Assembly: GCF_003265705.1 (NCBI RefSeq) | Contig: NW_020313168.1 | Span: forward strand, 6,176,816 to 6,240,815 | From: Callorhinus ursinus | Lineage: Eukaryota; Chordata; Mammalia; Carnivora; Otariidae | DNA length: 64,000 nucleotides | Reading direction: 5' to 3' | Part shown: positions 24,601 to 32,600 of the stretch, one piece after another | Numbering within the stretch: position 1 is the first letter of the stretch | Layout: each line of letters opens with the position of its first letter | The notes under the pieces: model-generated | What the model was told of the DNA's origin: nothing | What the model saw: only the letters and a program-made list of their open reading frames with translations | Databases searched by the model: none | Program-made: the position numbers and the translations under genes

Positions 24601-26055
24601 TCCCCACAGCCTGCCACGTCAGCCTTCTTTCTGGCTTCTTCTGCTTTAGGGTCTCTGCCCATGCTGTGCCTCTTCCTAGAATGCCTTCACATGCTGGAGG
24701 AAATGAAGTAGCCCCCACCTCTGCTCTATCTCATCACCCTGTTTACTTCCTTCAGAGCCTCAGCTTTTTTTTTTCCTTAAGATTTTATTTATTCATTTGA
24801 CAGAGAGAGAGACAGCGAGAGAGGGAACACAAGCAGGGGGAGTGGGAGAGGGAGAAGCAGCCTTCTGGCAGAGCAGGGAGCCCGATGCGGGGCTCGATCC
24901 CAGGACCCTGGGATCATGACCTGAGCCGAAGGCAGACGCTTAATGACTGAGCCACCGAGGTGCCCCAAGAGCCTCAGCTTTTTGTTTGCTCACCATGTGT
25001 CTCCCCCTACTAGAATGTAAGTTCCTTGAGGGCAAAGACCTTTCCTCCACTTGTTCACCATCTCTCCAGCATTTAGAACAGTACCTTATTCACAGTATAT
25101 GCCCAATAGGTATCTGTCCACTGAATAATTCAACAGGTCTTAGACCATAACAACTGCAGGAGTTTTAAGCCATTCAAAGTCACCTCTACTTCTCTTGATA
25201 TTACCATATTAAAATAAAGATGTTTAAAAACAGCATTCTAGGGGCGCCTTGGGTGGCTCAGTTGGTTAAAGGTCTGACTTTGGCTCAGGTCATGATCTCA
25301 GGATCCTGGGATCCAGCCTTGAGATGGGATCTGCACTCAGTCTGTTTCTCCCTCTCCCTCTGCCCCTCCTCCTGCTCGTGCTATCTCTCTCAAATAAAAT
25401 CTTTAAAAGATTAAAAAAACAGACAGCATTCCATAAACTTTTTCAAGTGGCTTCAATCCATTCCCCCATTTATGATCTCATCTCTCAGTAGGAGGAAAGG
25501 CAGACATGTAGAGGGAGTCCTGGACATTAGTTCCAGACCTGATTCAAGCTAGCTGTGACCTGGGACAATGTGTGAACCGAGGAGGTGGCAAAGACATCGC
25601 TGGCGCAGACATCGAGATCTGCCTTCTCAGCAAAGGGACTGCCTAAAAGATTCCTTTCCCCGTGACTGACTTTTAACGCACTTCACTAAGTCAAATCAGG
25701 TATCTGGGAGACCTGCCCCATCCTTACCAATTGCAAACTCCACCAGGGTTTCGTTCTCCTCCGACAGGGAATCGAGGAATAAATCAAGGACCTGCAGCTG
25801 CCGCAGATACTGGTAGTTATTGGGATCATAGGCGAAGTTGGCGAGGTTGGCCAGTACTTGCTCCTTGGCGTCTGCAGCAGAAAGTGGCGCTGGAGCCAGG
25901 TCCGGGACGGTTGTCACGGCCGGACCCCTGCCCCGTCCCTTGCCCGCCACACTGCCGCTCTCACCTTGGCTCTCCGTCTCCTGGAATTCCGTGACTAGTG
26001 CCTGCAGGTATCCCAGGCGCCCGACGTGGGGGTCTACCTTCGGCTTCTGGGCCAT
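9692..26055 (-). CDS. ARMC7: ARMC7, armadillo repeat-containing protein 7
   Basis: Minus-strand gene with coding exons 26055-25965 (ATG 26055-26053), 25871-25728 and 10053-9692. GT-AG introns join in phase to 198 residues, the human length. ARMC7 is a small ARM-repeat protein found with RBM48 in the activated minor (U12) spliceosome (established knowledge). It begins [23 protein letters not shown]-type helices follow: [41 protein letters not shown], then [61 protein letters not shown] and a C-terminal tail ending EAPQQP. Intron 1 is only 93 bp; intron 2 is about 15.7 kb and packed with repeats. The gene converges on NT5C and its 5' end lies in a CpG island. No frame break is seen, and the match to human is high throughout. 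Confidence 0.95.
10054..10378 (-). other. ARMC7 intron 2, unique
   Basis: Intron sequence next to the exon 3 acceptor (tgttcttccccag on the minus strand). No repeat or motif is recognised apart from A-rich sequence at 10298-10345. Confidence 0.6.
10379..10573 (+). mobile_element. CAN SINE
   Basis: + copy with head ggggcacctgggcggctcag and tail ataaaatcttaaaaaaa; flanked by A-rich cagaattaaaaaaca-like duplications. Confidence 0.88.
10600..10940 (-). mobile_element. old L1 3'-end fragment(s)
   Basis: Sequence such as tgtgaacatctttccatgcc and catcatttaatggctg resembles the complement of an old mammalian L1 3' UTR. It is diverged and the subfamily is not resolved. Confidence 0.5.
11088..11295 (-). 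mobile_element. CAN SINE with GGT-repeat start
   Basis: Minus copy ending ctgagccacccaggcgcccc. A short (GGT)n lies at 11097-11111. The flank tagggaaatat is duplicated near 11063 and 11297. Confidence 0.87.
11325..11740 (+). mobile_element. L2 LINE fragment
   Basis: Old L2-like 3' region: cagaataaaatccaaattcc, ctgccaagccccacaagaagg and an ending like the L2 terminal segment. The divergence is high. Confidence 0.6.
11741..12720. other. ARMC7 intron 2, mostly unique, with a MIR-like piece
   Basis: No exon recognised. 12170-12260 (gattttagtggaagttgagg ... cccaaagtccc) looks like a MIR core. The rest is unassigned. Confidence 0.5.
12721..12913 (+). mobile_element. CAN SINE
   Basis: + copy with head ggggcgcctgggtggctcgg; target duplication gagtgcttgg near 12711 and 12916. 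Confidence 0.9.
13290..13525 (+). mobile_element. L2 LINE 3' fragment
   Basis: L2-type sequence: gatgtcacctcttctgagag, then ggcatacagcagatgctcaa and taaatgg at the 3' end. Confidence 0.6.
13706..13782 (+). mobile_element. body-less CAN SINE (head joined directly to poly(A))
   Basis: Only about the first 58 bp of the SINE (ggacacctgggtggctcag ... ggtcatgatt) is present and runs straight into A18. Duplicated aatgttattttta / agtgttatttttat flank it, so it looks like a complete insertion event of a very short RNA. Confidence 0.8.
13818..14016 (-). mobile_element. CAN SINE
   Basis: Minus copy; duplicated aggaaaaggattttttt at its left (about 13798) and right (14017) ends. Confidence 0.9.
14034..14242 (-). 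mobile_element. older CAN SINE
   Basis: Diverged minus copy ending ctgagccacctaggtgcccc; ggaaaagg is repeated on both sides. Confidence 0.82.
14281..14458 (-). mobile_element. CAN SINE with exact 19-bp target duplication
   Basis: Minus copy between taaagctaaatttcattta at 14262-14280 and 14459-14477. It contains (GATT)n and (GA)n tracts and is inserted at the edge of an old L1. Confidence 0.92.
14478..15175 (+). mobile_element. old L1 ORF2 3'-end fragment
   Basis: + strand L1-like sequence: multiple stops, and features of the ORF2 C-terminal coding end and 3' UTR (gaaatgaaaattcaaaccat, tatgactcagcaattctact, aaaattgtggcacattcata). It is interrupted downstream by SINEs; related sequence continues at 15421-15578 and 15795-15920. 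Confidence 0.75.
15181..15288 (+). mobile_element. short old-type CAN SINE
   Basis: About 108 bp: ggggcacctggctggctcag ... gttcaagccccacattgg and gtggagattacttaaaaata, the short ancestral subtype. Confidence 0.8.
15289..15420 (-). mobile_element. partial CAN SINE in the tail of another
   Basis: Poly(T) then gagagacagagagagtgcatg ... aagcaggctccatgctcc. The body stops short and the older tail (aaaataaaatctt) resumes. Confidence 0.7.
15579..15778 (-). mobile_element. CAN SINE with exact 16-bp target duplication
   Basis: Minus copy between gatgtacatatacctt at 15563-15578 and 15779-15794. Confidence 0.92.
15820..15935 (+). mobile_element. L1 3' UTR end
   Basis: cctgaaactaatattacact gtatgttaact and ttaaataaaaacttaaaaag form the typical carnivore L1 3' terminus with poly(A). 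Confidence 0.8.
15936..16560. other. ARMC7 intron 2 with MIR piece and MARE/GATA-like motifs
   Basis: 16170-16265 resembles MIR (gaggctcagagaggtcaggc ... cacacagcaag). A NotI site (gcggccgc) lies near 16349. TGACTCA at 16374-16380 and agataaaa near 16418 lie close together. No exon is seen. Confidence 0.5.
16560..17060 (+). mobile_element. old L1 3' fragment
   Basis: cacttctgggaatttatgct, ggggagaaatggtatacaaa and gaatgtccacccctaagg resemble an old L1 3' part. A14 at 16878-16891 divides it. Confidence 0.55.
17284..17394 (-). mobile_element. short old-type CAN SINE
   Basis: Poly(T), then ctcaacatggggctcgaact, accagctgagccacccagg and cacccc; the short subtype in inverse orientation. Confidence 0.82.
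17395..17940. other. ARMC7 intron 2 with MIR fragment
   Basis: 17650-17800 is MIR-like (ctactgtgtgctgggaggg, ccattttactgatgacgaaa). The rest is unassigned. Confidence 0.5.
17941..18140 (+). mobile_element. diverged CAN SINE
   Basis: + copy with a damaged head (ggggtggggagcggctcag) but a clear body (aggtcatgatcccagggtcc) and tail (ataaacaaaatctt). Confidence 0.8.
18206..18396 (-). mobile_element. CAN SINE
   Basis: Minus copy, tttaaagattttatttgacagag start and gagccacccaggtgcccc end. Confidence 0.9.
18423..18588 (+). mobile_element. 5'-truncated CAN SINE
   Basis: + copy beginning inside the A/B-box region (attaagcatccgactcctga) and ending aaataaaatcttaaaaaaaa. Confidence 0.8.
18589..18905 (-). 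mobile_element. old L1 3' fragment
   Basis: Inverse old L1-like sequence (gagtatgaacatcccacaat, ctgctacaaataatgctgg, gacatttttgcacatgtgtc). Confidence 0.55.
18906..22966. other. ARMC7 intron 2, mostly unique, with MIR pieces
   Basis: About 4 kb with the lowest recent-repeat content of the intron. MIR-like pieces lie near 19650-19735, 20180-20265 and 20705-20860. There is a CTCF-like motif at 18992-19005 and (GAAA)n at 22267-22287. No coding exon is seen on either strand. Confidence 0.55.
18992..19005 (-). promoter_or_regulatory. CTCF-like motif
   Basis: The minus strand reads CCACTAGATGGTGG, 13 of 14 positions of the CTCF core consensus CCASYAGRKGGCRS. Occupancy is unknown. Confidence 0.4.
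22967..23128 (+). mobile_element. CAN SINE with internal deletion
   Basis: Head gggtgcctggctggctca is joined directly to agtcgtgatcc, missing about 25 bp of the body; normal tail. Confidence 0.85.
23237..23410 (-). mobile_element. CAN SINE with exact 16-bp target duplication
   Basis: Minus copy between tccttgcaatttttct at 23221-23236 and 23411-23426. Confidence 0.92.
23490..23805 (+). mobile_element. short old CAN SINE interrupted by an inverted SINE
   Basis: The + old-type SINE occupies 23490-23527 and 23728-23805. A minus copy (about 23528-23727) is inserted, duplicating agagcatgtgact / agagcacacgact. Confidence 0.87.
23810..23862. repeat. (AT)n(GT)n microsatellite
   Basis: Alternating AT (23810-23832) followed by GT (23836-23862), grown at a SINE tail. 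Confidence 0.95.
24057..24216 (-). mobile_element. CAN SINE
   Basis: Minus copy ending gagccacccaggtgcccc; part of the region before the terminal box is missing. Confidence 0.87.
24243..24446 (-). mobile_element. older CAN SINE
   Basis: Diverged minus copy ending gagccacccagccaccccc. Confidence 0.83.
24475..25130 (+). mobile_element. L2 LINE 3' region, split by a SINE
   Basis: L2-like sequence at 24475-24753 and 24967-25130 ending with agaatgtaagttccttgagg and gcatttagaacagtacc. A SINE interrupts it. Confidence 0.7.
24770..24966 (-). mobile_element. CAN SINE inside L2
   Basis: Minus copy with agagcctcagctttt duplicated at 24756 and 24968. Confidence 0.92.
25242..25420 (+). mobile_element. 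CAN SINE
   Basis: + copy with one extra base in the head (ggggcgccttgggtggctcag); cagcattc is repeated on both sides. Confidence 0.88.
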
Positions 26056-26440
26056 GGTCAGGGCGGCAGAGGGGGCGGGTGGAAGGGCAGGAGAGTGTGG
26101 GAGGTGCGACCGGAAACGGGTTCCTTACCTGGCTTCAGGTTCTGCAGTAATTTGCTGCCGAAATTGGAATGTGGGGGGTGGCGTGGGGTCTCAGGACCTT
26201 GTTAGAGTTGGGCGCGAAAACCTAAATTTGGAAACGGGAAACGAGAAGGAGGGAGTAGCAGCCCCCTCACAGCAACTTCAGAGCTAGATTTCCGGCTCGA
26301 TTCCAGGTTTCCGGCGGAAGCCGCGCTTAGCCCCCCACCGGAGGGCGGAAGGGGCGGGTCGAGGCAAGCAAGAGGAGGGGCTGTCGCTGAGCTCGGTGCG
26401 CGTGCGCGGCGCGCTTAGTGTCCTAAGGCTCTGGCTGGAG
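26020..26440 (-). promoter_or_regulatory. ARMC7: CpG-rich promoter of ARMC7
   Basis: CpG-dense and TATA-less, over the ARMC7 start and its 5' flank. It contains ETS-type sites (tttccggcggaagc near 26308-26321), a GC box (ggggcgggtc near 26351) and a perfect NRF-1 match at 26397-26408. This arrangement is typical of housekeeping promoters. Confidence 0.75.
26397..26408 (-). promoter_or_regulatory. NRF-1 site
   Basis: The minus strand reads CGCGCACGCGCA, a full match to YGCGCAYGCGCR, about 340 bp upstream of the ARMC7 ATG. Confidence 0.55.
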
Positions 26441-28288
26441 GGGATCCGCCCTCGGAAGGGTGCAGAAGCGTTCAGGTTGCTTTAAGGAATACCTCTAGGG
26501 CGCTTGGCAACCCATAGGAGTCGGAGGGCGTCTACGTGGGGAAGTGTCGAGGCAGAAGAACTTTCAGACACCCTTGCACTTGACGAGGGTGCGCAGCCCG
26601 GCCTTCTCGACCAAGGGACTCCCCCTCTGGAACTCGGGCATCAGTTCCCTGCACCCCGACATGGGTCCTTTGACACTATCTTCTGGTCTTTTCCAAAAAG
26701 CCGGGTGAGCCTGGCACCTTCTGCTCCCCAGCCCTGAGCTGGCCACCTCTGGCTAGGAATTACAGGGTAATAATGTCCTAAGGCTTTTTGCCAGCCAGGT
26801 GGATGGGGAGCGCTGGGGGCATTGATGAGCCCCAGGACCCTCCGTTCGCCTAAATGTACTGCTTTGGCCGCTCTAGGTTGTGGAGCCCTGGATGCTGAAG
26901 CCCTTTGGCCCAATTCTCTTTCTCAGGGCTTCTCAGGAAGGTAATGTGTGACCTAGGCCTCGAAGGCACAGAGAATAGAGTACCAGGCAGGGAAGTGGCC
27001 CTATTGCACTCCCACTGTGCTTGAAAATGTTGGGGTAAGGAGAGTTTGGTCTGTGAGCCCCTTGAGGCTAAGGACCACGTATCTTGAGGTCAAAATGGCT
27101 GCCATACTCCAGCCTGCCACAGCCCCATTGACAGCAGGCCCCATCTCCATGGGCTCAGGTCCCTGTGGTCAGACCCTGCCCTATGCGCACACTTTGGGGC
27201 AGGAGTTATGACTATAATCCGGGTGCTTGGGTACCCTGACAGCTCCACGTAGGGCAGTGGTCCCAGACCTGTCATCAGGCCCTTCGGCTTCTGTAAAGAG
27301 CTGACAGAACTTGGGGAAGTACATCTCATCCCAAGGTGGCCAGGGGCTTGTCTGCCTCTGGCTGGACAGAGCAGCCAAGTCCTGGGGACCAGGGGCTCAG
27401 AGTTCAGGGACACGATGTAGTGAGCTCTACCCTGTACTGGTCAGGAACTGTTCCAGATCCTCTCTAGAGGATTCCCAGGAAAGCAGCTGTGGGGATTCTG
27501 GAATCAGATGGGCCATCCCATCCTCTCTCATTTGTCCCCTCTGAAAGGCTCAGGGGCTTTCCTCCTTCGGGAAAAATTCTCAGTCCTTGGTTCTGTGCTG
27601 AGGGCATCACCAGGTCTTACTCCTCTCTGCCCAGTCCCTGGCACATAGTAAATGCACAATGATTTTGTTGAAGGGAATCACTGCCACTCTTGGCTGGGGG
27701 CAGGTGAGATCAAAGTTCCCCATGCTGAATGTTCACTGATACTTTTCCCTAAAAGAAATCTCTTTTCAGGAAGTGGGCCCAATAGGGGTTGCACATTTCA
27801 AAGCCTGGTGGCTATCAGTGCCAAAAGTATCCACCTACCCACGAGTCCCACTCTCCTTTTCCACTCAGTTGAGACGTAGGGTACAGGACCGGGTAAAACG
27901 TGTCCAAGCATTACCCCTTCAGTGCACAGGATGTGGGTGGTGGCTAAGCATGGGACTGGGTGAGGAGCAAGAAGGCAATGGGGGTCTTCAGGGTCAGACT
28001 TTTCAAACAAGAAGAGACTCTGACTTACACAGGCCAGCATCCTCCTTTTTTTAAGGCCCAGAGATGGTGAACAATTGCCCAAAGTCACACATCAAATTGT
28101 GGCAGAACCAAACATGAACTCTGATCTGCCCCAGCTCAGAGCCCTTTGCTTCACCTCTGCACTACTTTATTTGACCATAAGGGGGCACTCATGGCAGGAT
28201 CCTGGAGAAGACGGTACTTCCCCAAGGATGCTTACTCACACCAGCTGGGCAGAAGAAGGAAGGCTGGAGTCAGGTCATGAAAATAAAA
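26441..28288. other. ARMC7-SLC16A5 intergenic DNA
   Basis: No exon recognised. 27620-27670 is L2-like (cctggcacatagtaaatgca). 28040-28160 is MIR-like (aattgcccaaagtcacacat). A CTCF-like core (ccataagggggcac) lies at 28176-28189. Confidence 0.5.
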
Positions 28289-29604
28289 TTTATTTTCCTG
28301 ATAAGGCTTCCTTGTTGGAGCCTGGCTGAGCCTGAACCAACAAACAAGGCCTTGGGTCGCAGCAGCCCCTGCTGAGCAGGGAGAACTGAAGGCGGAGGGG
28401 AGGGACTTACTCAAGGCCTGTTTTCCAGCTTCATTAGTTCACAGGGTTTATAACCTGCTACAGGAAGGTTTTTTTGTGTGTAATTCAAATAAACTCTGTT
28501 TTTCCATTGCCTCAGGTGGTACCCTGCTGGGACAAGCTTGTAGTGATGACCTCAGGGACCAGTACCAGCAAAAAGAGGATGTGTGTGGGGAGCACTGACC
28601 TCCATGCCACAGGCACAGGCCCCCTGGGAGTGGAGGTGGGCTGGCAGCTGGCCCAGCCAGCTACTTACCCCAAGGTGGACACCTCTGACACAGGAGGGAG
28701 AAGGAGTGAAAGGCTTCTGCTGCAAAAGCAGCTCCATTTTCCCAGAGGTCTCATGCCCTGCCCAGCAATCCTTCTGCTCCACTGCTCACTCAAATGTCAG
28801 GCTTCCCCCCACCCCAGCACTCAGCTTCATGACCAAGATACAAGGTGGGGGCACGGGAGGGAGGGAGACTGTAGAGCAGGCCCTGCTGAGTGAGGGGACC
28901 CCTCAGACTTCATTGATTCTAGGACCCAAGCCAAGGGCTTCCCACCAGTTCTTTGCTCAGACACCAGGATGGGTCCTCTACCCAACCATTAATCTGTCCG
29001 TGTCCTATGTCCACGCCAACCCCTCAGCCTGGCCCTCCACCACTGCCGGTCACAGCTCATTCTTTCAGGAGGTTCTTCTTCTCAAGCTTCCAGTCAGCGT
29101 GAGGCCCAACAACCTGTGCTGGGGGCCACCCTCAGGGCAAGGGCTGGGGCCCTTGGGAAGAAAGGGGGTGGAGGGCCTTACAGGAGGGGTGAACTCTTTG
29201 GAACTGTCTGGAGGCCGGAGAAGGACAAAGAGTCACATCAGAGACATCCAGACTAGACTGGAGGGTCCAGTGTGTTGAGAGGCAGCAGAAGTACTGGGCA
29301 GCCAGCTGAGCCAAGCCGGCTGTGACAGACCCAAGCAGGGTTTAGACTCACTTTCCTGGGCTCCAGGTATGCTGGTACCCCAAAGAAAAAGTCAGGAAGA
29401 TCTGCTCCTGGATTCTGCTGGTTGGAAGGAGCCCTGAGTCTTTGGAGGCCAGCCTCCAAGATCCCAGCTCCTGGCTGACTCCCAGTGTGCAGAGCCTGGA
29501 TGGCTTTTTACTTCGGGCTTCCTGGGCAGCCCCTCACCCCAGCCCCTAGCAGCTGAACATCACATTCCTGGGCTGCGGAGATGGTCACTCACCGACCTCA
29601 GGGC
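28289..29604 (-). other. SLC16A5: SLC16A5 3' UTR / flank (inferred)
   Basis: Sequence past the SLC16A5 stop. The first clear minus-strand AATAAA is at 28289-28294, inside a near-palindromic aataaaatttatttt that reads as a poly(A) signal on both strands. The UTR length is an inference. Confidence 0.4.
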
Positions 29605-32600
29605 TCAGACGCTGGTCACATACATGACCTCGGTGTATAGCCGCTTCTTGGAATCACATGAGCCCTCCGCCGCGAGGACCTGCTCTGAGGCAGCCTCCGT
29701 GATGGCTCCTTCTGCCTTGGCCTGCTTGCCTGGCCTCTCCTTCTTCTGAAGGGCACAGAAGCTGCCACCCATAAAGAGGGCAGCTGATATGAGGAAGAAG
29801 CTTGACATGTAGAAAACGTAGCTAAAGTTGTTGTCGGTGGTGTCCAGGAGGAGCCCTGGGGACAGAGAGCAAGTTAGGCCACTGTCTGGGGCTACCAAAC
29901 CTCCCTCCCAGTAACTCGTGTGCTCTCCGAGAGCAGGGATTTTATTTTGGGCTCTGCTGTATCCCCATAGGAGCCACTGTGGCTGGCACCTAGGAGACAC
30001 TCAACAGAGATCTGTTGAATCAAAGAAGAGGAAACACTAAGCCTGCTCTCCAGGGGGGCAGGAAGAGCCCTTGGGTCAGAAGGGCACCTCAGGGCATGTC
30101 TCCCTTACCCTTGGTGGCAGGAAGCCCAGCACACAAGGGCCGGTAGTCTGGGATATCTGCTCAGCTACACCTGGGCCCTCCCATACGTCTCTGCTCCCAC
30201 ATGTGTTTGTTTCCCTCCTGGCACAAGTCACCACGCTGAGCGCAAACGTGTCTCTGCTTTAATTCCTGACTCTCGCACCAGAAGAAGGTCAGCCCTGAGA
30301 GGTGGGGACTGGGCCTCCGTGTTCAGCCATGCCCACCAGTGACTGGCACAGGCGAACCAGTGGTTAAGGCAGGTGTTCTTGTCTGCATTTTGCAGATGAC
30401 ACTGTGGCTCAGAGAAGGAGAGTGACTTGCCTGGGTCCCACAGGTAGGAAGCGGGACAGCCAGGATGTTAATCACGGCAAACATGTGCGCAGTTTTCTGC
30501 CCTGTGCCAGGCTCTCTGCTATAGAACTGTGATCCTCACAACAAGCCTACAGGGTAGATTCTATTATCATCCCCACTTTGCTGATAAGAAAACGTAGAGA
30601 GAGGAAGATGAAGGACTCAGGCAAGTCTCGTATAAAAATCCTTATTTTTAACTGTTCATGCCCTGGGCGCCAGCTGGGGAACAGCCTGCATCCTGGAAAA
30701 TCACAGATGCTTGGAAAAATCACAGATTCCCAGTCCCTACCCCTGGAGATGCTGATGGCACCCAAATCTGTTCAGATTGTTCCCCTTTGCCCTATCTCCA
30801 TATCCTGCCCACCCAGGCCACACCCATGTACACCTGGCCACCCTCCCTCCCAGGGCCTCACCAGCCAGTGGCGGGGAGATGAGAATGGAGATGCTCTCCA
30901 GGATGGTGAAGAGGCCCAGGGCGCTGGAGAACCGATCCATGGGGACAATATCCATGAGGACCTGGAAGAGGAGGGCTCCAATGCCACTCATGGACACGCT
31001 GTACACCAAGCAGTAGCCCACCAACACCCGGAAGTCGGCCGACGCAGCGCACACCAGGTTGGTGAGGCCATTGAGCAGGGCTGCCAGGCTGAACAGGTAC
31101 TTCCGGTGGCCAGCAAAGTCCCGCCGGCCTGCCACCAGCCCAGCCATGGGCCGCAGGAAGATGTTGCTAAAGCCAATGATGGAGATGAGCAGGGCTGCCC
31201 TGTGTTCATCCACCCCATGCCACATGGCATATGGCACCAGAAAGACGTGTGGCAGTGGGAAACCCAGGATCATCCACATAACACCCAGTGTGTACACTCG
31301 GTAGCCCGCATTGTGCCGCAGGATATCAAAGGCCAGGTGGCGCTGGATGGCCCGACCACACGCTGCCAGGCAGCTGGGAGCAGGTGTCTTGGAAGGTGGA
31401 GGGGGGCCTTCTGTGGCCTCAGGGGCTGTGCTGGTGGCCACGGGCCTCAGAACAGCTCCACAGACACAGCAGTGGAGAAAAACTCCGCCGAAGACAAGGA
31501 AGGTGCCCCTCCAGCCCAGATCCTCCAGGAGGTATCGGGAGAGCAGTGGCCAGAGCGTGATGCCCAGGGAGACGCCCACCGAAGCCAGTGCATTGGCCAG
31601 CGCCCGATGGTGGGAGAAGTAGAAGCCCAGCACGGTGATGCTCGACTGGAAGCTGAAGCACATGCCCAGGCCTGTGGTGGGAGGGAGACTGACTCAAGGG
31701 CGTTCGGGGCCTCCCACCCGTACCCAGAGAGGGGTCATGGGGTCATGCTCCATGTCTGCCCTCCTTCTGTTTGAGCCCAGACCCACTTCCAGGTCCCCAG
31801 GGATTGAAGAAGGAAACAGACTGCCTTGCCGCCCCCTTAGAAGGATCCGCTCTGCCCTCCCAAGGCTGCCAGGGGCACACCTGTCCCCTTTGCACAGCAC
31901 CAGCGTGATCTTTAAAAAACCTAAACTGGGGGCACCTGGGTGGCTCAGTTGGTTAAGCGACTGCCTTCGGCTCGGGTCATGATCCTGGAGTCCCGGGATC
32001 GAGTCCCGCGTCGGGCTCCCCGCTCAGCGGGGAGTCTGCTTCTCCCTCTGACCCTCTTCCCTGTCGTGTTCTCTGTCTTTCATTCTCTCTCTCTCAAATA
32101 AATAAAGAAAATCTTAAAAAAAAAAAAAAAACCTAAACTGGGGGGCGCCTGGGTGGCTCAGTCGGTGAAGCATCTGCCTTCAGCTCAGGTCAGGATCTGA
32201 GTCCTGGGATCGAGCCCCGCGTCGGGCTCCCTGCTCAGTGGGGAATCTGCTTCTCCCTCTCCTTATCCCTCTGCCCCTCCCCTAGCGCTTGCGCTCGCTC
32301 TCTCTCAGATAAATAAATAAAATCTTAAAAAAATAAATAAACAAAATAAAAACCTAAATTGGGGTAAGTTTCTTCCCTGCCTAACACTTTTCAAGGACTT
32401 CCCATTACGCCTAGAAAAAAATGCCACCGTATTTACTCTACCCTGGAAGGCTCTGCACGGTCTGGCCTCTGGTCGTCTCTTGGGTGCCATCTCAGGCCAT
32501 TCTCTGTCACTCACCATGATTGAGCCACATCAGCTTCTTCTCTTCCTCTGGACACCAAGCTGCCCCCCACAGCTGAACATTTTGGGAGAGAAAGCTCACG

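Noticed and set aside
30578..31774. 398-codon ORF on the + strand
   Set aside because: It is the antisense of the large SLC16A5 exon, whose minus-strand reading is a clear MFS transporter with matching splice sites.
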